64,000 nt of DNA. It comes from Budorcas taxicolor (Eukaryota > Chordata > Mammalia > Artiodactyla > Bovidae). The notes under the pieces are model-generated. The model saw only the letters and a program-made list of their open reading frames with translations, ran no database searches and had not been told where the DNA came from. Of this stretch, positions 25,111 through 38,624 are shown piece by piece (position 1 is the first letter of the stretch; the number at the start of each line of letters is the position of its first letter). A program made the position numbers and the translations under genes. Where the stretch lies: contig NC_068928.1 of NCBI RefSeq assembly GCF_023091745.1, positions 11,922,001 through 11,986,000 on the forward strand. The letters are read 5' to 3'.

Positions 25111-25242
25111 TGAGATACTTTAAGTCTGAGGCAAAGCGGGATGCATGATCTCTCATTTTTCCATTCAACTGATATCCTGGCCTAAAGACAAACTGAGCTA
25201 AATTTTGTTGAGCTGATATGTTATACCAATTTGTTCTGCTAT
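25111..25242 (-). CDS. BCAS3: Candidate in-frame cassette exon of BCAS3
   Basis: On the gene strand a pyrimidine-rich acceptor (TTTTATTTTCAG, ending at 25243) is followed by an open stretch encoding SRTNWYNISAQQNLAQFVF, then RPGYQLNGKMRDHASRFA and SDLKYL. A donor CTCA|GTATGT follows at 25110. Length is 132 nt, with two bases before the first full codon and one after the last. It therefore accepts the phase 1 exon at 45655 (new codon GAT) and feeds the phase 1 exon at 19521 (new codon AGG) without shifting the frame, adding 44 codons. No stop or repeat match is visible inside it. A stronger overlapping donor, GTAAGT, sits 4 nt further on and would shift the frame. I cannot tell from memory whether this exon is annotated in any mammal; protein-like composition and exact phase symmetry are the support. 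Confidence 0.65.
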
Positions 25243-25850
25243 CTGAAAATAAAAATAAAATATACATAGTCACCGATAAGAATGAGACGAGAATATCAGA
25301 AGGGAACATACTACACTGCAGAGCAGAAGCACCCTTTGGGCATTTATTACTTCTATATTACTTGGTGTCACCACCTTGTAAGCCTACTGCTACAAAATCC
25401 AAATAAGCTACAAATCTCCCAGAGAGAAGAGTATGAAACATAAAGGCAGACGTTAGGGTAACATTAGCAACGTCCTCTTCGGATACAAGCCACATGGAAT
25501 TAGAAAATTTAGATCAGTGTGTTTGTTTTTCTGATTTCTGTAATGCTTTGAAATTCTGCCATATCGGAATGGTTTCTAAAATAGCCATTACATAAATCCT
25601 TGCCTAAATACAGACACACAGAACTCCTTGAAGATAATACTTTAACTTTCAAAACTCCAAAAACCCTTGTTCCAAGAAAACTTTTCCCAAGAAAGAATAA
25701 AGATTGTGAAGTATCTCTGTCACAGCAATAACTGTTTTTCACAGGGACTTAAGATAGGAAAAAATAGTAAAATCAGGTTGAGTTGTTTTTGTTTCCAAGA
25801 CAGTCAGTAGTCTGTTACAAATCTTTGATGTATCATCATATCCAATAAAA
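25243..25850. other. Intron upstream of the candidate cassette exon
   Basis: Contains the pyrimidine-rich acceptor tract next to 25243 on the minus strand. No repeat recognised; this is where branch-point and regulatory sequences for the cassette exon would lie. Confidence 0.5.
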
Positions 25851-25854
25851 CTTC

Positions 25855-26035
25855 TACCTATATTTTGTCATTATCTGCAAAAATGCCAGCTCACATTTTG
25901 ATAGAGATTGCACTGACTCTGTTGATCAGTATAGGAAGTATTGCTATCTTAAGCATATTAAGTCTTTCAAGCCAAGAACATGGGATATCTTCTCACTTAT
26001 GTAAGTATCCTTTAATTTCTTTGACTACTGTTTGG
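25855..26035 (-). mobile_element. L1 fragment, antisense
   Basis: Complement-L1 text: ATAGAGATTGCACTGACTCT, CATATTAAGTCTTTCAAGCC and AAGTATCCTTTAATTTCTTT in the expected order. Confidence 0.75.
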
Positions 26036-26109
26036 AGCTGAAATCAGGCCACAACATGAAATATGTCACAAGCTAATGAAATTCAAGGCCTATGTTTAAC
26101 ACACACATA

Positions 26110-26500
26110 TCACAACAACAGTCAAATATTTGTTGAGTGCCTCAGCCGAAGATCATACTCTGTGAGGACTGCATTCTTTGCTGTTGCAAAGCTTACAGTC
26201 TAATATGCATGAAACAGGAATAATTAAGTGCTAATTGCCTGGTACTAAAGATAAGTACACATGGGATCAATTATTTGGAGAAGGTATCAGGGAGCAGATG
26301 CGACATGACTTAGGCTTTAAACGATGGATAAAATATGGGTAAGAGCAGGAGAGAAGAAATATTCTGAGGATGAAGGATAACATGAAGAGCAGAGACTGTA
26401 AAGTGATGCCACAGATGTGAGCAAGAGTACGAAATCTCTTAGAGAGAGAATTATAATGGAAAGCAATGGGAAGAAAATATATTTCAGTTTTAGAAGAAAT
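26110..26500 (+). repeat. Ancient unclassified mammalian repeat
   Basis: Has the general layout of an old repeat (TATTTGTTGAGTGCCTCAGC followed by AAGCTTACAGTCTAATATGC and a later GAGAAGGTATCAGGGAGCAG block). Similar worn text recurs near 40.3-40.7 and 46.4-46.7 kb. I cannot name the family with confidence. Confidence 0.5.
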
Positions 26501-27020
26501 ATTTCAATTGAAGTGGAAGTACCTAAATTTAGGTACCTAAATTCCTCAGCAAGGGAACAGCACAGATTTTGAGAACACTGAACTTAAGAGATACAATGAG
26601 AGGTCTAGAAAGTGAAGCTTTTCACTGAGAAGCTGCAAATCTTGTGGTTTAGTTAGGTTAGGTTGACTTAAAATCCTTCACTGCCCCACCAGCATAAAAA
26701 CAACCTCAAGGTACATCACACCTATCCTTCTCAGTCTTCTGGGACATCCAAGTATTTATGAGCTTTTATTCTTGGTGTCTGTATTCATGATGGAACCTCT
26801 GAAAACCAGTGCATCTGAAACAGTAAAGTAAGCTGGGTAGATTTTATGTTCATAAGAATAGGGGTAGTGTCTGACTTATGTTTTATTACGTGGAAGTAAT
26901 TTATTTAAAATGGCTTTAATGAAAAAAAAAATGTGTTCAACAACACCAAGGTTCAGAAAGGCAAACTCAGAGAGAAAGCTGATAACTCTGGTAATCTTCT
27001 ACTGAAGATTACCTTTTCAA

Positions 27021-27230
27021 AGAGCTTCCTTGTGGCTCAGTTGGTAAACAATCCGCCTGCAATACAGGAGACCTGGGTTTGATTCCTGGGTTGGGAAGAT
27101 CCCCTGGAGGAGGGCATGGCAACCCACTCTGCTATTTTTGCCTGGACAATCCCCACAGACAGAGGAGCCTGGCAGGCCACAGTTCATGAAGCCGCAAAGT
27201 TGGACATGACTGAGTGACTAAGCGCAGCAT
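27021..27230 (+). mobile_element. Bov-tA SINE, plus strand
   Basis: Full copy from AGCTTCCTTGTGGCTCAGTT to TGGACATGACTGAGTGACTA. It lies antisense to BCAS3, about 1.8 kb upstream of the candidate cassette exon. Confidence 0.92.
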
Positions 27231-30200
27231 CGCAATCTTCAATAGGGCAGCTTCACTAAAGAGGCAAAAAATCAGATTTGTTGTTGTTGTTGGAAAGGGA
27301 TAAACAATGGGTACAGTAACAGGAAATGATCATGGTAATGGATACAGAACACAGACTTAAGGACTTTGAGGCTAAAAAGACATTAACAAGATGAGATAAT
27401 GTACCAGGCAAAGGACTAATTCAACATTCATTCTTTCAGTTCACACTTTTGGAGTCTTATTGGTATGAGGTCCTGTTCTATGCCAGGCTGAACAAATCCC
27501 AGGACTCCTAAAATTCATAACATAATAAGATAGAAGGACTTTAAAGAACTTAAAGGGAGCAAGCATGCTATGAGAGACATCCTCAAAATGTCTCAGGAAA
27601 AAAAGGAAGGAGATATTTTTACTATTGTTGTTTCAAATTTTAAGTACAGAGGCAGGAACTTATATCTTCCCATCTTTAATTTCCAACTAGAAAATAATGG
27701 ATGAGAGATGTGTGAATAATTAATTCAGGAATTAGTAAAATGAGGGAACTCACATAGACAAGAAATCTCATCATCTCACATATAATGATTTATACATAAA
27801 AATATACCAAATTTTAAAATGAAAGTTCATATTGAATCTAATACACAAAAATAGTATAATGATCCTTTCTTCCCCTTTCAATTGCTCAAAGTCTTTATTT
27901 AAAGATGATTCTATCACCTCCTTGTGTCATGGATTTTCTTGGAAAATGCAGCTAGAATTTAACAAACCTCCAGATTTATCCTCCGCAAAAACTAAAGACT
28001 CCTCCAGAATAGTATCAGCATCTTACTAATTGTTGACATCTCAACAGATGTTTGTTGAATGAATGAAGGAAATACATTTTTTCTCATATCGAGTAAGTAC
28101 AGGAAAATACAACCCTATGATCTATAGAAAAAAAAATTAATTTTGAAGGGAACCCAAAGTACTTCACAAGATAGCAAGGTGCTAGAATCTATCGCTTTCA
28201 CTACTCGCTTTAGTTTCAGGTTGACCAGGAGCACAGGTTTGGTAATTTTAAGAACAGATCTTCAGCCACTCCCTTATGGTTACATCAAGCCTAAATTTCC
28301 GAGCCAGGATTTTTCATTATGCCTGAGGCTTCTTACTATAATGAGATTTAGCAGAAGAAACTCATAGTATCCTAAACCTTGGACTTGGCTTAAGTATGTC
28401 CCTCCAGCTTATGCTTCAGCTTTCCTTTGGACGGAGAGGGAGAACAGTGTCCCTTTCTTTATTTCACCTTCTAAGCACACATATGATAGTGACCTTAAAA
28501 TTCAAAATGTCTGAGATCAGTGAAGAGTCACTATGTCAATTCTAAATGTCACCTTCACCAACCATTCTTTACTATACTTTACTATGTAAGTATAATGAAA
28601 ATAGTAGAGGTTGTTTAACTGCAGCTTTAGTAGTGGGCTTCATAAAACTTTGAAATACATACAATATCTCACACACCATTCTACTTACAAACCCCAGCTG
28701 GGATAAGACCTGTAAGTGGCAAATGCCATGAGAATGGATATTCTCACAGTATTTCTGGCACATCCAAACAGAGGAAGTCCCAAAACTCCCATGAGAAAAT
28801 AAGCTCTTCTAAAACTCTCATCCCAGTTCTTTGGGCTTACTCTATATAGATAAACTTCCATAAGCCTTCAGGCTTTCGGGTCTTTAACAAAATCCACCAG
28901 AGCTTTGATCCTTTAGAGGTTTACCAGTCCCCAAGATAGACGGCGTTCTCTTGGGGGGGAAAAAAAAAATCCTAAGTTCCAATAAAATGGTTTTCTCAAA
29001 GCAGGAATTCTACTTGCGAACAGAAAATCATTTAAAAATCAGAGTGTTCAAAACATCCTTTGATGTTTAAAGCAATGATATTCTGTTTTCAGTTGTTTAT
29101 TTGTTAATGGTTATTATTGTTTTTAACATTACAAAGTCCTAAGCCAGAACAGTTCACATTGGGGTTTAACTACTGACTTTCTGTATTTCCTTGTACAAGT
29201 TGGCATTTTTGAAAAAGGAATTATGAAAACAACCTTGCGAGGTCTTTTCTTCCCCCCGTTCTGCTTTCTGGATGAAGAGTACCTGCAAGTACTTTGGGAA
29301 AGGACTCTCAGGCTCCTCATGAGTACACAGCACTGTCCATGTGTGAGGTGGACAGAGTATGATCTCTGTTTACTAAAAAATGCTGCTAACTTCAAAATGC
29401 CACCTTATCATGTGTGCATGGTCCCAAAATATGTTTTCACACACTCTACCCTGTAAAATCACAGGGGGAAAATGGATGAAGTTGAGGATAAAAGTAAAGA
29501 CAGAAAATAACAATGGTCTTTGTTGCTGCGCTGGAGCGGCAGCCTGTCAGGTCAGCCTTGCAGAGGTATATTCCCAAACCAGTCATCATTAATGGACTCA
29601 CTTCCACAGGAAAAAAAAAAAAAAGACAGAGTCTGAAAACTCCGGACAAAAGAAATCCCTACAGACAAAGTAAAAACAAATTAAAAGACCCATTATAAAA
29701 CACAGATGCTACAAGGAAAATAAACTTTCCAAGATTTACTGGGCTTTGACAAACTTGAACATTTGTGGAAAAGACATCAGCAACAACTCCCAGGTATGTG
29801 GCTGCGAAGCTCGACTCCTTTCTGTTTTATCTTTACCCTCCCTACACAAGCTGCCAGGTTGGTATTCTTAGCTTCTGAACGCAGTGATGTGAGAACATGT
29901 GAATGTGGCAAACTGCCAGCCACGAGAAATCTCTAAAGCCGGCAAGAGCTGAAATTATTGACCACCTCAGATTATGTTAAATATTAAAGTTAATACCAGT
30001 GTATCTGTGTGTACACATGTATTTCTTCTTAAATGCAAACCAGAAGAGGAAAAATAAGACATAGATGCAATTACAGGCTTCCTTCCCATCCTTTAAAAAA
30101 ATTTCCCTACCCTACCATGCTGTGAGCAAAGGCAAATAAGAGCAGTTAAAATAACATTATGCAATCAGGGGATCAGAGCTGTAGATGAGAAAGTACCTTA

Positions 30201-33200
30201 AAACAGTATCACATCAGTGAGAAAGAGAAAACTTTTTGTTTCAGGTTTCTAGAGGCACAAGCTACAGATTATTGCTAATGAGGGTCTAAGGAAGATTCTA
30301 GGAACAGAAGGTATAAGAAACTAAGAACTACAATGGAAACAAGTGGACCAAATGGAGAGGGGGGAGGATAAAGAAGCATTGTCTTTTGTTGTCATTAGGG
30401 ATGCAGGGACAAATACAAAAATGGCAGAGATTCACGTGGAAAAAAGCAAAAGGACACTAGGCAGAGTTGATGATTGGACACACTCTTATCTCCTTTAGGC
30501 ACTCCGTCTTTCAGAAGCTTTACAACAGAAACATATGCAAAATGAGACTCCAACAAGAGTTTCAAATTCTCTTCTCATCTCCCATTCACAGGACCCACTC
30601 TTGTTCTGGGATATAAGCCCCCCAATCAGCGTCCTTGGTCCCCTAATATTTTAAACCCTCATGCTGTGCACCTGGAGCAATGAGGCATACTGAGAACCAG
30701 AGAGTGTGTGACAGGCTGCCAATCCTGGAAGACGATTCTACAGCAAGAACTCTATTACCGAACATCCCATGACTCTCCTCCTTCCAGCAATGTCCTTGCT
30801 CGAAGACCTCACGGAGATAGATGGTTCTCACTCAACATCACGTCTTTCCAAAATAAAAACTGGCAGTAAGTTCATACGGGGCTTATTTTTTGGTGCCTTG
30901 GCTTTCCACAGAAGACCAAAACGTCCAGTCTGCTTTTAATATCCCGCTGTGGAATCGACATGGGTAAAAATCCAAAATATACCAATGAGTTTAACCAAGT
31001 TAACTCTGTAGTTGAAAAGCTCCTAACTTCTAGACTCTGTCAAAGGGAGTACAATGGTAGCTTGTTTTGAAACAATCACTAAAATCTAGGCTTTGAAAAG
31101 TTAAAAACGTACTGAGCTCTGGCTTGCCATCTAATTTAACATTAAAGCTTTCTCAGCTAAACACTCGATAATTATTTAATCAAAACCAAATAAAGTCCTT
31201 TCCGAATATATAAAAAGTATCCTGTGCAAATGGGAATTTCCTGACTGTGGGCTGCTTGGAGTTGACATGAGAGTGTCTATTTCTCTTTTTCTTTCTCTCT
31301 TTTTTTTTCCCCTTCCCTAGATGAGAATGACAAGCTTCCCAGCTGCAGTTCCAGGACTTTCACCTCCTTTTTGACCTTTTCTCAGGCGTATTCCAGTATA
31401 ATCTGTAATCTACTCAAGTAGGAAGAGGAAACAGCAGCGCCCTGGTGAGAAACAGCGCCTTCTGACCCACATACCAAACTGGGCGGAAGCAATGCTTGTT
31501 CACAGGAGCCAAGGCGAGCAGAACACACACAATTAGGAGAAAATGAATAATGCATCCATATTTTTTTAAAAGACTGTTAACAGAACAAGCAAACAGCTTT
31601 GGTGACAAAGTGCAAGATAGGAAGTGTTCAAGGCCAATTCTGATTCGGTACTGACTTGCTCTCCCTGTAACTTTTTTGGAGAGTAATAGGTGGGGAAGCA
31701 AAGATACTGTAAAAACGTTTATGCATTTCAAGCAAAAACACTTGTTGCTTTTTCAAGTAGACAGTTCACAGCACAAGAGACATAACTATAGGTACTTTGG
31801 GGAGGGATAGGAGGGTAGAAAAATAGGAGAATACCAACAAAATTGACTTGAAAACAAGAATCCAATTTTTTTTTTTTTTTGCAAGATGGTGATTGAGGCT
31901 TTTAATGATACTGTCATCACTCTTCCCATCACATACAAAGGAGCTGCATGGAACTTCACACTAGTGCTTATTAAATGTCAGGAGAATTAAAACTTCACAT
32001 CCTGGAGAATTAAAACTGCACTAATTATTAAAGTTATCAAGGTATAAATTTACAAATAATCAAATATACAATTTGCTAGGTGGTTTCTTTTTCCATCTGA
32101 ATCCTTTTTCATCAGTTAGTTATTACCTGAATGTGTTCACCACTGTTACATGTAAATGTGTTTTTCTTTCCTTAAATCTAAAACTCAGTAAATTTAGAAA
32201 ATGTATATGTAAAAACTAAAAGTCAAAAGGAGCTGCTGCTAAAACTATATGTAGAACAAGATCAGTCCACACTACTCTTAAAAGATTCTAAAGCTGTCTG
32301 AGAACAAGGAGCCTTGGAATGCAAAAATAAGCCTAGAAAGGGAGATGAGATCAAGAGTTAGAAACAACATTCATAAAAATACAAATGTGGGGAAACAGAA
32401 ATATTTCCAGAAATTTTCAGAGATAAAATGTGTATGGGGACAGGCAATTAAATATATTGTGTGAACATGTTTTGTCTACATTTCCTTTCCACTCTATTTC
32501 TGGCACAATCTGTTCACAGGGCCAACCCAAATTTACAAAATGAATTTTTAAAATCTTTCCCCATAATTGGGAAGTTCATTACCTTAGTTTATTATTCTTA
32601 CAGCATTCTAAGATTTGAGATGAAGAACATTTGTAAGAGCTGGTTCTCTTAATATTTTAGAAGTTTCAGCAATTATTAATTCATTTTAAACATTAGGGTT
32701 GTAGTTTACCACTCTTTCAACAATGAAAAATCAAAACAGTAAATGGACTATACTTAACGCTAAAAGGACTATACTTAACACTAGAGGGACCAAAGCAAAC
32801 TCTTTGTATAAATAAGAAGAATAAAGGAAAAAGATCTTGAGACTTTTGCTTTCAGATTCACATTATTCCTAAATCTAACAAATTTAAGCAACCTCAAAAT
32901 TTCCCAGTCTTCTGAACTGAGCTTAAGCAGAGTTTTGGGAGTAAGTGCTTAGAAGTGAAAACTTTTAATAAACTTAGTGAAAAAAATCCCCAGAACTAAA
33001 AACCCCATAATCTGACATCACTTAAACCAAATTTGGGATTAAATGAGTTCTCCAAAGTATAAATAAATCCTCATTGAAATGCTTTTTAAAAATATACTAC
33101 ACCCATATCTCTCATACTTAAATATCTTGCAATGATATCATGTCAACAGAGCAAACAGAAGTACTTAACTGACAAAGGAAAAAGCTTATAGAAACTTATC

Positions 33201-36200
33201 GGCATCATTCAGTAAATATAATACTATTATTTAAACTGAACATATAAGATGTGCAAGAATGGGAACTGGCACTGAAATAAAAACAAACACTGTAACAAGA
33301 TAAAATACTGAATAAATTGCCAGATTTAAGGTGCAATGTTCTTAGACTCGGAGGACTCGAAATAATTAAAACATTTGCAGAACTGGTCTTTTTCCAGTAC
33401 ATTAAACACCGTATACTGAAAGAAGAACTAAATATTAAAATCCAAGTATTTTCTGCTGAATAACAACTATCACAGTACACTGGAAGCAACTTTCCTAATA
33501 ATAAAAAAGACATAATTCAAAATAGCAATAGCAAAGATGTTCCCCACAACCTCCTTCTCGCTCCCTTACCCCCACTCCATAGAAGCCTTCCTTCTTTTAA
33601 CTCATGACCAGTAAGGATATTTTCTGGCTCTACTTCAGCATCATGACTCAGGTCATGAGAAGTGTCAAAGATGCACTTCCTTCAGATGGGAAAGAGCAAC
33701 AGATTTTAACAACCATACAAAGATGGGAGTACTGTGCAAAAGAGCCAAATCAGCATTTTTGACAGAAGGGAAGATAAAACCTTTTATACTCACATATATT
33801 TTATTTCCAGCTTAAAAACACTTAAATAGCATTCTATCTAAAATATGCTTACATGTTCTGCTCAAGAAGAAAACAGGAAACCCATACACAATTTAGCTGC
33901 CTAAATTATCAACAATGTATGAGAGAGAACTGTTCACCAATCAAAAAAGAAAAAGAAAGAAGTCAAAGTATACCCTACGAACATTAATAAATAGTTCAAG
34001 TCTTTGTCTTCTAAATGTATTTCTCCAAAAGCAAAAACCATGAATTTACCTGTTTACATTAAAAACTACTTTTGATAGAAAAAGTCCTTGAGCAAGAGAA
34101 TCACAAAGAAGAGTGATACCTGACCCTACCTGGGCACCTGAGCATGAAGACTCTACCACCTTCCTTGCGACTCTGCTGCCTTAGCAGAAACACTTTTTCT
34201 TAATCAGCTGGATTACTGCCCGGAAATCATATTCAATTATCAGTACTGTCGCTTTATATTTTCTTTCATCCATGATTTTATCAAAGTGTACATGTTTTAA
34301 TCCACTCCAAATTGGACAGGAGTGAAATATTATTGAACATTTGTTAATTCCTGACCAGGAAAGATTCTCAGCACTGAAAAGGGAATGGCCCGTCTCGTCT
34401 GAAGCTGCCAACAACGGCAATGCCCACACTAACTCTACCCTATCCATTTTGAAACAGCTTCACTCCTGTGCTTCATTCTAGCTTCAATATTCTCACCTGC
34501 AAAAACACACCATCCAGTGTTAATAACTCTTTCAATGAACCTTAAATCCCCTTCCTTTTCTCATCCTTCTCCAAATTCTAAATGTCATTTTATGCTAAGA
34601 TCCATAATAGTTTCTATTTCTCAACAGAAACCATTATGGTCTCTATTTCTGTGTAACCCTGGCACAGCACAGACCCCACTCGCCGTACCCTTCTACAGTC
34701 TGCAAACTTCAAGCCAGCAGTCAGGTTTTTACTTCCTGCTCAGATTCTTAAGTTCAAGACTGCTCATGGCTGCTACTCCCAAGTCTCATAATTTCTAAAT
34801 CCGTTTACTTGGGTCACTCCTGCTGACACTGGTCATTGGGTATCAGAATTTTCCTACTTAATTATCTTCGTCATTGGAAAACTAAGGCTAAGCTTACCTG
34901 CAAATTGATAAGCCAAATCCTCTTATAAGGAGGCAAAGAAATGGATCAAAAATTATAACTACCTTTTAAAGAGATAAACAATTTTACATCTATAGAATTA
35001 GAAAAGGGTGAGATAATAAAGAAACATTCACAGAAAAGGATATTAAAAGCATATTGCAGAAATTTAAAAACCTGTAGAAATAAAAAAATACTATAGAAAT
35101 TAAAATGCAATAAGCAGGTGAGGAGATAAAGTTGGGGATATTCTTTTAAAGTAAAACAAAAAGACAAAGAGATAGAAAATGGAAAAGGAAGTTAGGGGTT
35201 CAGTGTAGGAGATCCATTATCCAACTGACATGATTTTGAGAAAGGGACAAAAAAACAAAAGAGCAAGAAATAAATTATCAAGAATTGAAGCCTCCGAGTG
35301 GGAGCAGTGGGTGCAGGAGAGTGCAATTTTTCATTATAAAATTGTGATATCATTTTACTTTTCAATAAATGTATGTACTGCTTTGGTACAAAAATTTTAT
35401 TGAATAGGTAAACAAAAATAAAACTCCAAATGTCAGCAGAAAGGCATCAGGCCTAATGATGCCTCAGTAGTGGAGTGGAATCACTGCTCCCATAAAGTAC
35501 AGAGACAGATCCTTGAGTATCAACATACAGAGAAACAAAGAAAGGAAATGTTAGAACACACAGAAACCATTCCCTCCAATGATTAACTAAAACATTTGCC
35601 TTCATTCAACTCCCTAAATTCATTCATAGGAGCTAGGTACCTGGATGAGATACTAAAACTAGATAATAAATGACAGCAGTTTATTTCAAAAATTCAATTC
35701 TGTAATAAGACTTTGAGGAATAAATCATAGAAAACATAATAAAAAGGAAGCTAAGGTATTACAACATCTTATACGGCTGCAATATCCATAGAACACCACG
35801 TTCATGCCAGGGCGGCCATGATTACAATCATGGGAAAGTTTAGAAGAGATCGCCCTCTAGAGGAACGTCTCATTAACCATTTTAAAACAAAACTTGAAAC
35901 CTGCAGTCTATGACCTGCCAAAGTTAAAATACAGAGAAAGCACAAAATATTTCATAAAGAGTAAAAAGCAAAATAAAAAGTACCAATTTAGCTTCAACTG
36001 ATAACTACTTTAGCCAGAATTTATTTCAAGGAATAAAATAAAAAAGAGAGAAAAATATGCCATATTACAAATGATATAGACAAAAGATAAAATAGTCAAA
36101 TAGACTTGTTTTTATTGCATTAAATTTAATATAAAGTAAAATTTAGAGATAATATAAGAGTTGTTAAAGTATATTCCATAGGTGATTTTATTTTCCTCAA

Positions 36201-37423
36201 AACTATCTTATCTTAAACTTTCTCTCAATTTTGCTATGAACCTATAACTGCTCTATAAGATAATCTATTAAAAAATCATGCTATCTTTATTTAGTAGACG
36301 GTTTCTTCAATGAGGGCTTGTGAAATAGAAGCACTTTGTCTTCAGGACAGTATTTATTATAAGGCCTCTCTTTTCAATCTACTTTCCCTAAAGAACTCAT
36401 CTGCCCTCTCCGAGAAATAAGAGGGAGTGACATAAAAATAATTTCAGTATGCATAGTTTTTGTGCATAGAAATGTAAAGACAAAGATGATCAACTAATTT
36501 ATAAGAAAAAAAAACTCACTAGGAAAACTAATAGACTTAAAACAAGAAATTAGAAACTTCACCAGAACTACAAGAAAGTACATGCAACCAGTTAAAAAAA
36601 AAAAAAAGGTACTGAACTATGATAGCCTAAAAGAAGATTTTTATCCATTTAACATGTATACACTATATATATACTCTGTGTCATATGAGGCATAAAATTT
36701 AAAGCAGAGCTACAGTGCACATGATTGATTTTTCTTGGCAAAAATTAAAACATACAAATGGAAACTTCAATCCAGAAGTAAACAGTGATGTGGAAAGAGA
36801 AGTCAAGAAACATCACATTATTATTGATTGTCTTAAGGACGTGAAACTATATAAGGTTGAAACGTGTGGTTGCTTTGTATTTACAACTGTGATGTGGTCT
36901 GTATCAAGCAAACTACCGATCAACAAAAGTAAGTAATTACAATAAACCATCAAATGAAGGCTATAAACAGAGTTTCTAACAAAAACAAAGAATGCCTCAT
37001 ATAGATGCCAAGAAGAAAAGTGATGCTACCAGTTACTTAGAAGCACTTTATTAAAATAGAGAGACTTCAAGTCCAAGAAATTGGAGGCCCCATCTACAGG
37101 ACTCAGAGTCCTATCAACTACTTCCATTTGAAAGAAGCAGAATCTGGAATTCAGATGCCTGAAGCTATGATTCCCTTGAGGACTTATGACTTAATGGAAA
37201 GGAGACACCTCTGAGAACCACAGAAGTGAATCCAAACTCTCTGTTGATGCAACAGAAAGGAAAAAAACAAATTCTTTGAAAGACCTATCACATAGTAACT
37301 ACCATATTCTTGAATCTAAACTGGAAAACTAATTTGCAAAATAAAGAAATGCAAAGGACAGAGAATGGATGGATTAATTTATTCAACAATATTTCCTAAT
37401 GTATGGTATCACATACATAAAGA
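27231..37423. other. 10 kb intron block with no ruminant-specific insertion seen
   Basis: No Bov-tA, BOV-A2, BovB, CHR or L1_BT copy is recognisable in this stretch, whereas the rest of the window carries roughly one such insertion every 1.5-2 kb. A few worn, older-looking stretches occur (27.4-27.6, 34.4-34.8 and 35.3-35.4 kb). Short open frames on both strands show no matched exon borders. Confidence 0.6.
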
Positions 37424-37789
37424 AAACTGAGCACCAAAGAATTGATGCTTTCGAACTGTGGTGCTAGAGAAGACTCCTGAGAGTCCTTTGGACAGCAAGA
37501 AGATCAAACCAGTCAATACTAAAGGAAATCAACCCTGAACATTCATTGGAAGGACTGATGCTAAAGTTGAAGCTCCAATACTTTGGCCACCTGATGTGTA
37601 GAACACTGGAAAAAATCCTGATGCTGGGAAAGACTAAGGGCAGGAGGAGAAGGGGGCGACAGAGGACAAGATGGTTGGATGGCATCACCGACTCAATGGA
37701 CACGAGTTTAAGCAAACTCCAGGAGATAGTGAAGGACAGGGAAGCCTGGCATGCTGCAGTCCATGGGGTCAAAAAGACTCAGACACATT
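37424..37789 (+). mobile_element. BovB 3' end, plus strand
   Basis: Begins GAAAACTGAGCACCAAAGAA and passes through ACTTTGGCCACCTGATGTG and GGTTGGATGGCATCACCGAC to a worn tail (GACTCAGACACATTAAGAAA). It is the left-hand end of the next repeat-rich zone. Confidence 0.92.
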
Positions 37790-38004
37790 AAGAAACAATG
37801 TCAGAAATCAACTTACTAATTTTGAGCTTAATAATGCTATAAGATCCTATACATAATAGGGTCACAATTATATTTCAGTCACTTCTTATTGGATGAGTTC
37901 TTCATTTACTCTCTTTTCTGTATATAAGGTACTATACAAAAATATGAATAGTGAATAGGTCCTATATACCTCATCAATAATAAACAAAATCAATAATGAA
38001 ACTA

Positions 38005-38228
38005 ATCACAGCAGGTAATCTTCTCCTAAGTTATTTCATATGTGCCAGACACCATTCAAAGTGCTTTGATCCTCACAGTAACTCTCTAAGGGAGGTACTT
38101 TTATTATCCCCATTTTACTGATAGAGAATTAAGGCACAGGCAGAGCAAGTACTGTGTTTGAATTAAAGGAGTCAGAAAGTCACCCAGCTTCCACCACAGG
38201 AAGTCTGACTGCAGGTCCTCCAACTGAC
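38005..38228 (+). repeat. MIR SINE
   Basis: Shows CATATGTGCCAGACACCATT, TTGATCCTCACAGTAACTCT and TTTTATTATCCCCATTTTAC in the proper order, with the 3' CACCCAGCTTCCACCACAGG region. Old and worn. Confidence 0.85.
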
Positions 38229-38624
38229 TCCAGAAGAAAGTCACAGTTAATAACGGAGATCATCAAAAATAATAGGTAGAAAGCAGTAAGCAATAAATCC
38301 AGATAAAGAACTTCCAGAAGAAACAAATACTGGAGTTAGGCGCTTTATGTTAAGAGGGAGAAAGCACACTGCGAGCTGAGCTGAGCTGCCAAGATGCATT
38401 CAACATTTACCTGAAGAAATAAGCAGAAAGCAACTCAGGTGCAGAAACAAGGTGTCGACTGAAGCTGAAAAGCAAAAGCAAGTAATTAAATTTGCTTGAA
38501 GCGTAAATAATAGTGCCAGAAAGGGTTTCTTCATTCAGCAAAAACTTCCTAACTGGTACAGGGAATGCCTCATCTCCCAGAGGACTACTTGCCTGTCTCC
38601 TTGAAGCTCCCAATACCCGCAACC

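Noticed and set aside
31414..31731. 105-codon minus-strand frame in the insertion-poor block
   Set aside because: Lacks a phase-compatible acceptor and donor; could be conserved non-coding sequence but not supported as an exon.
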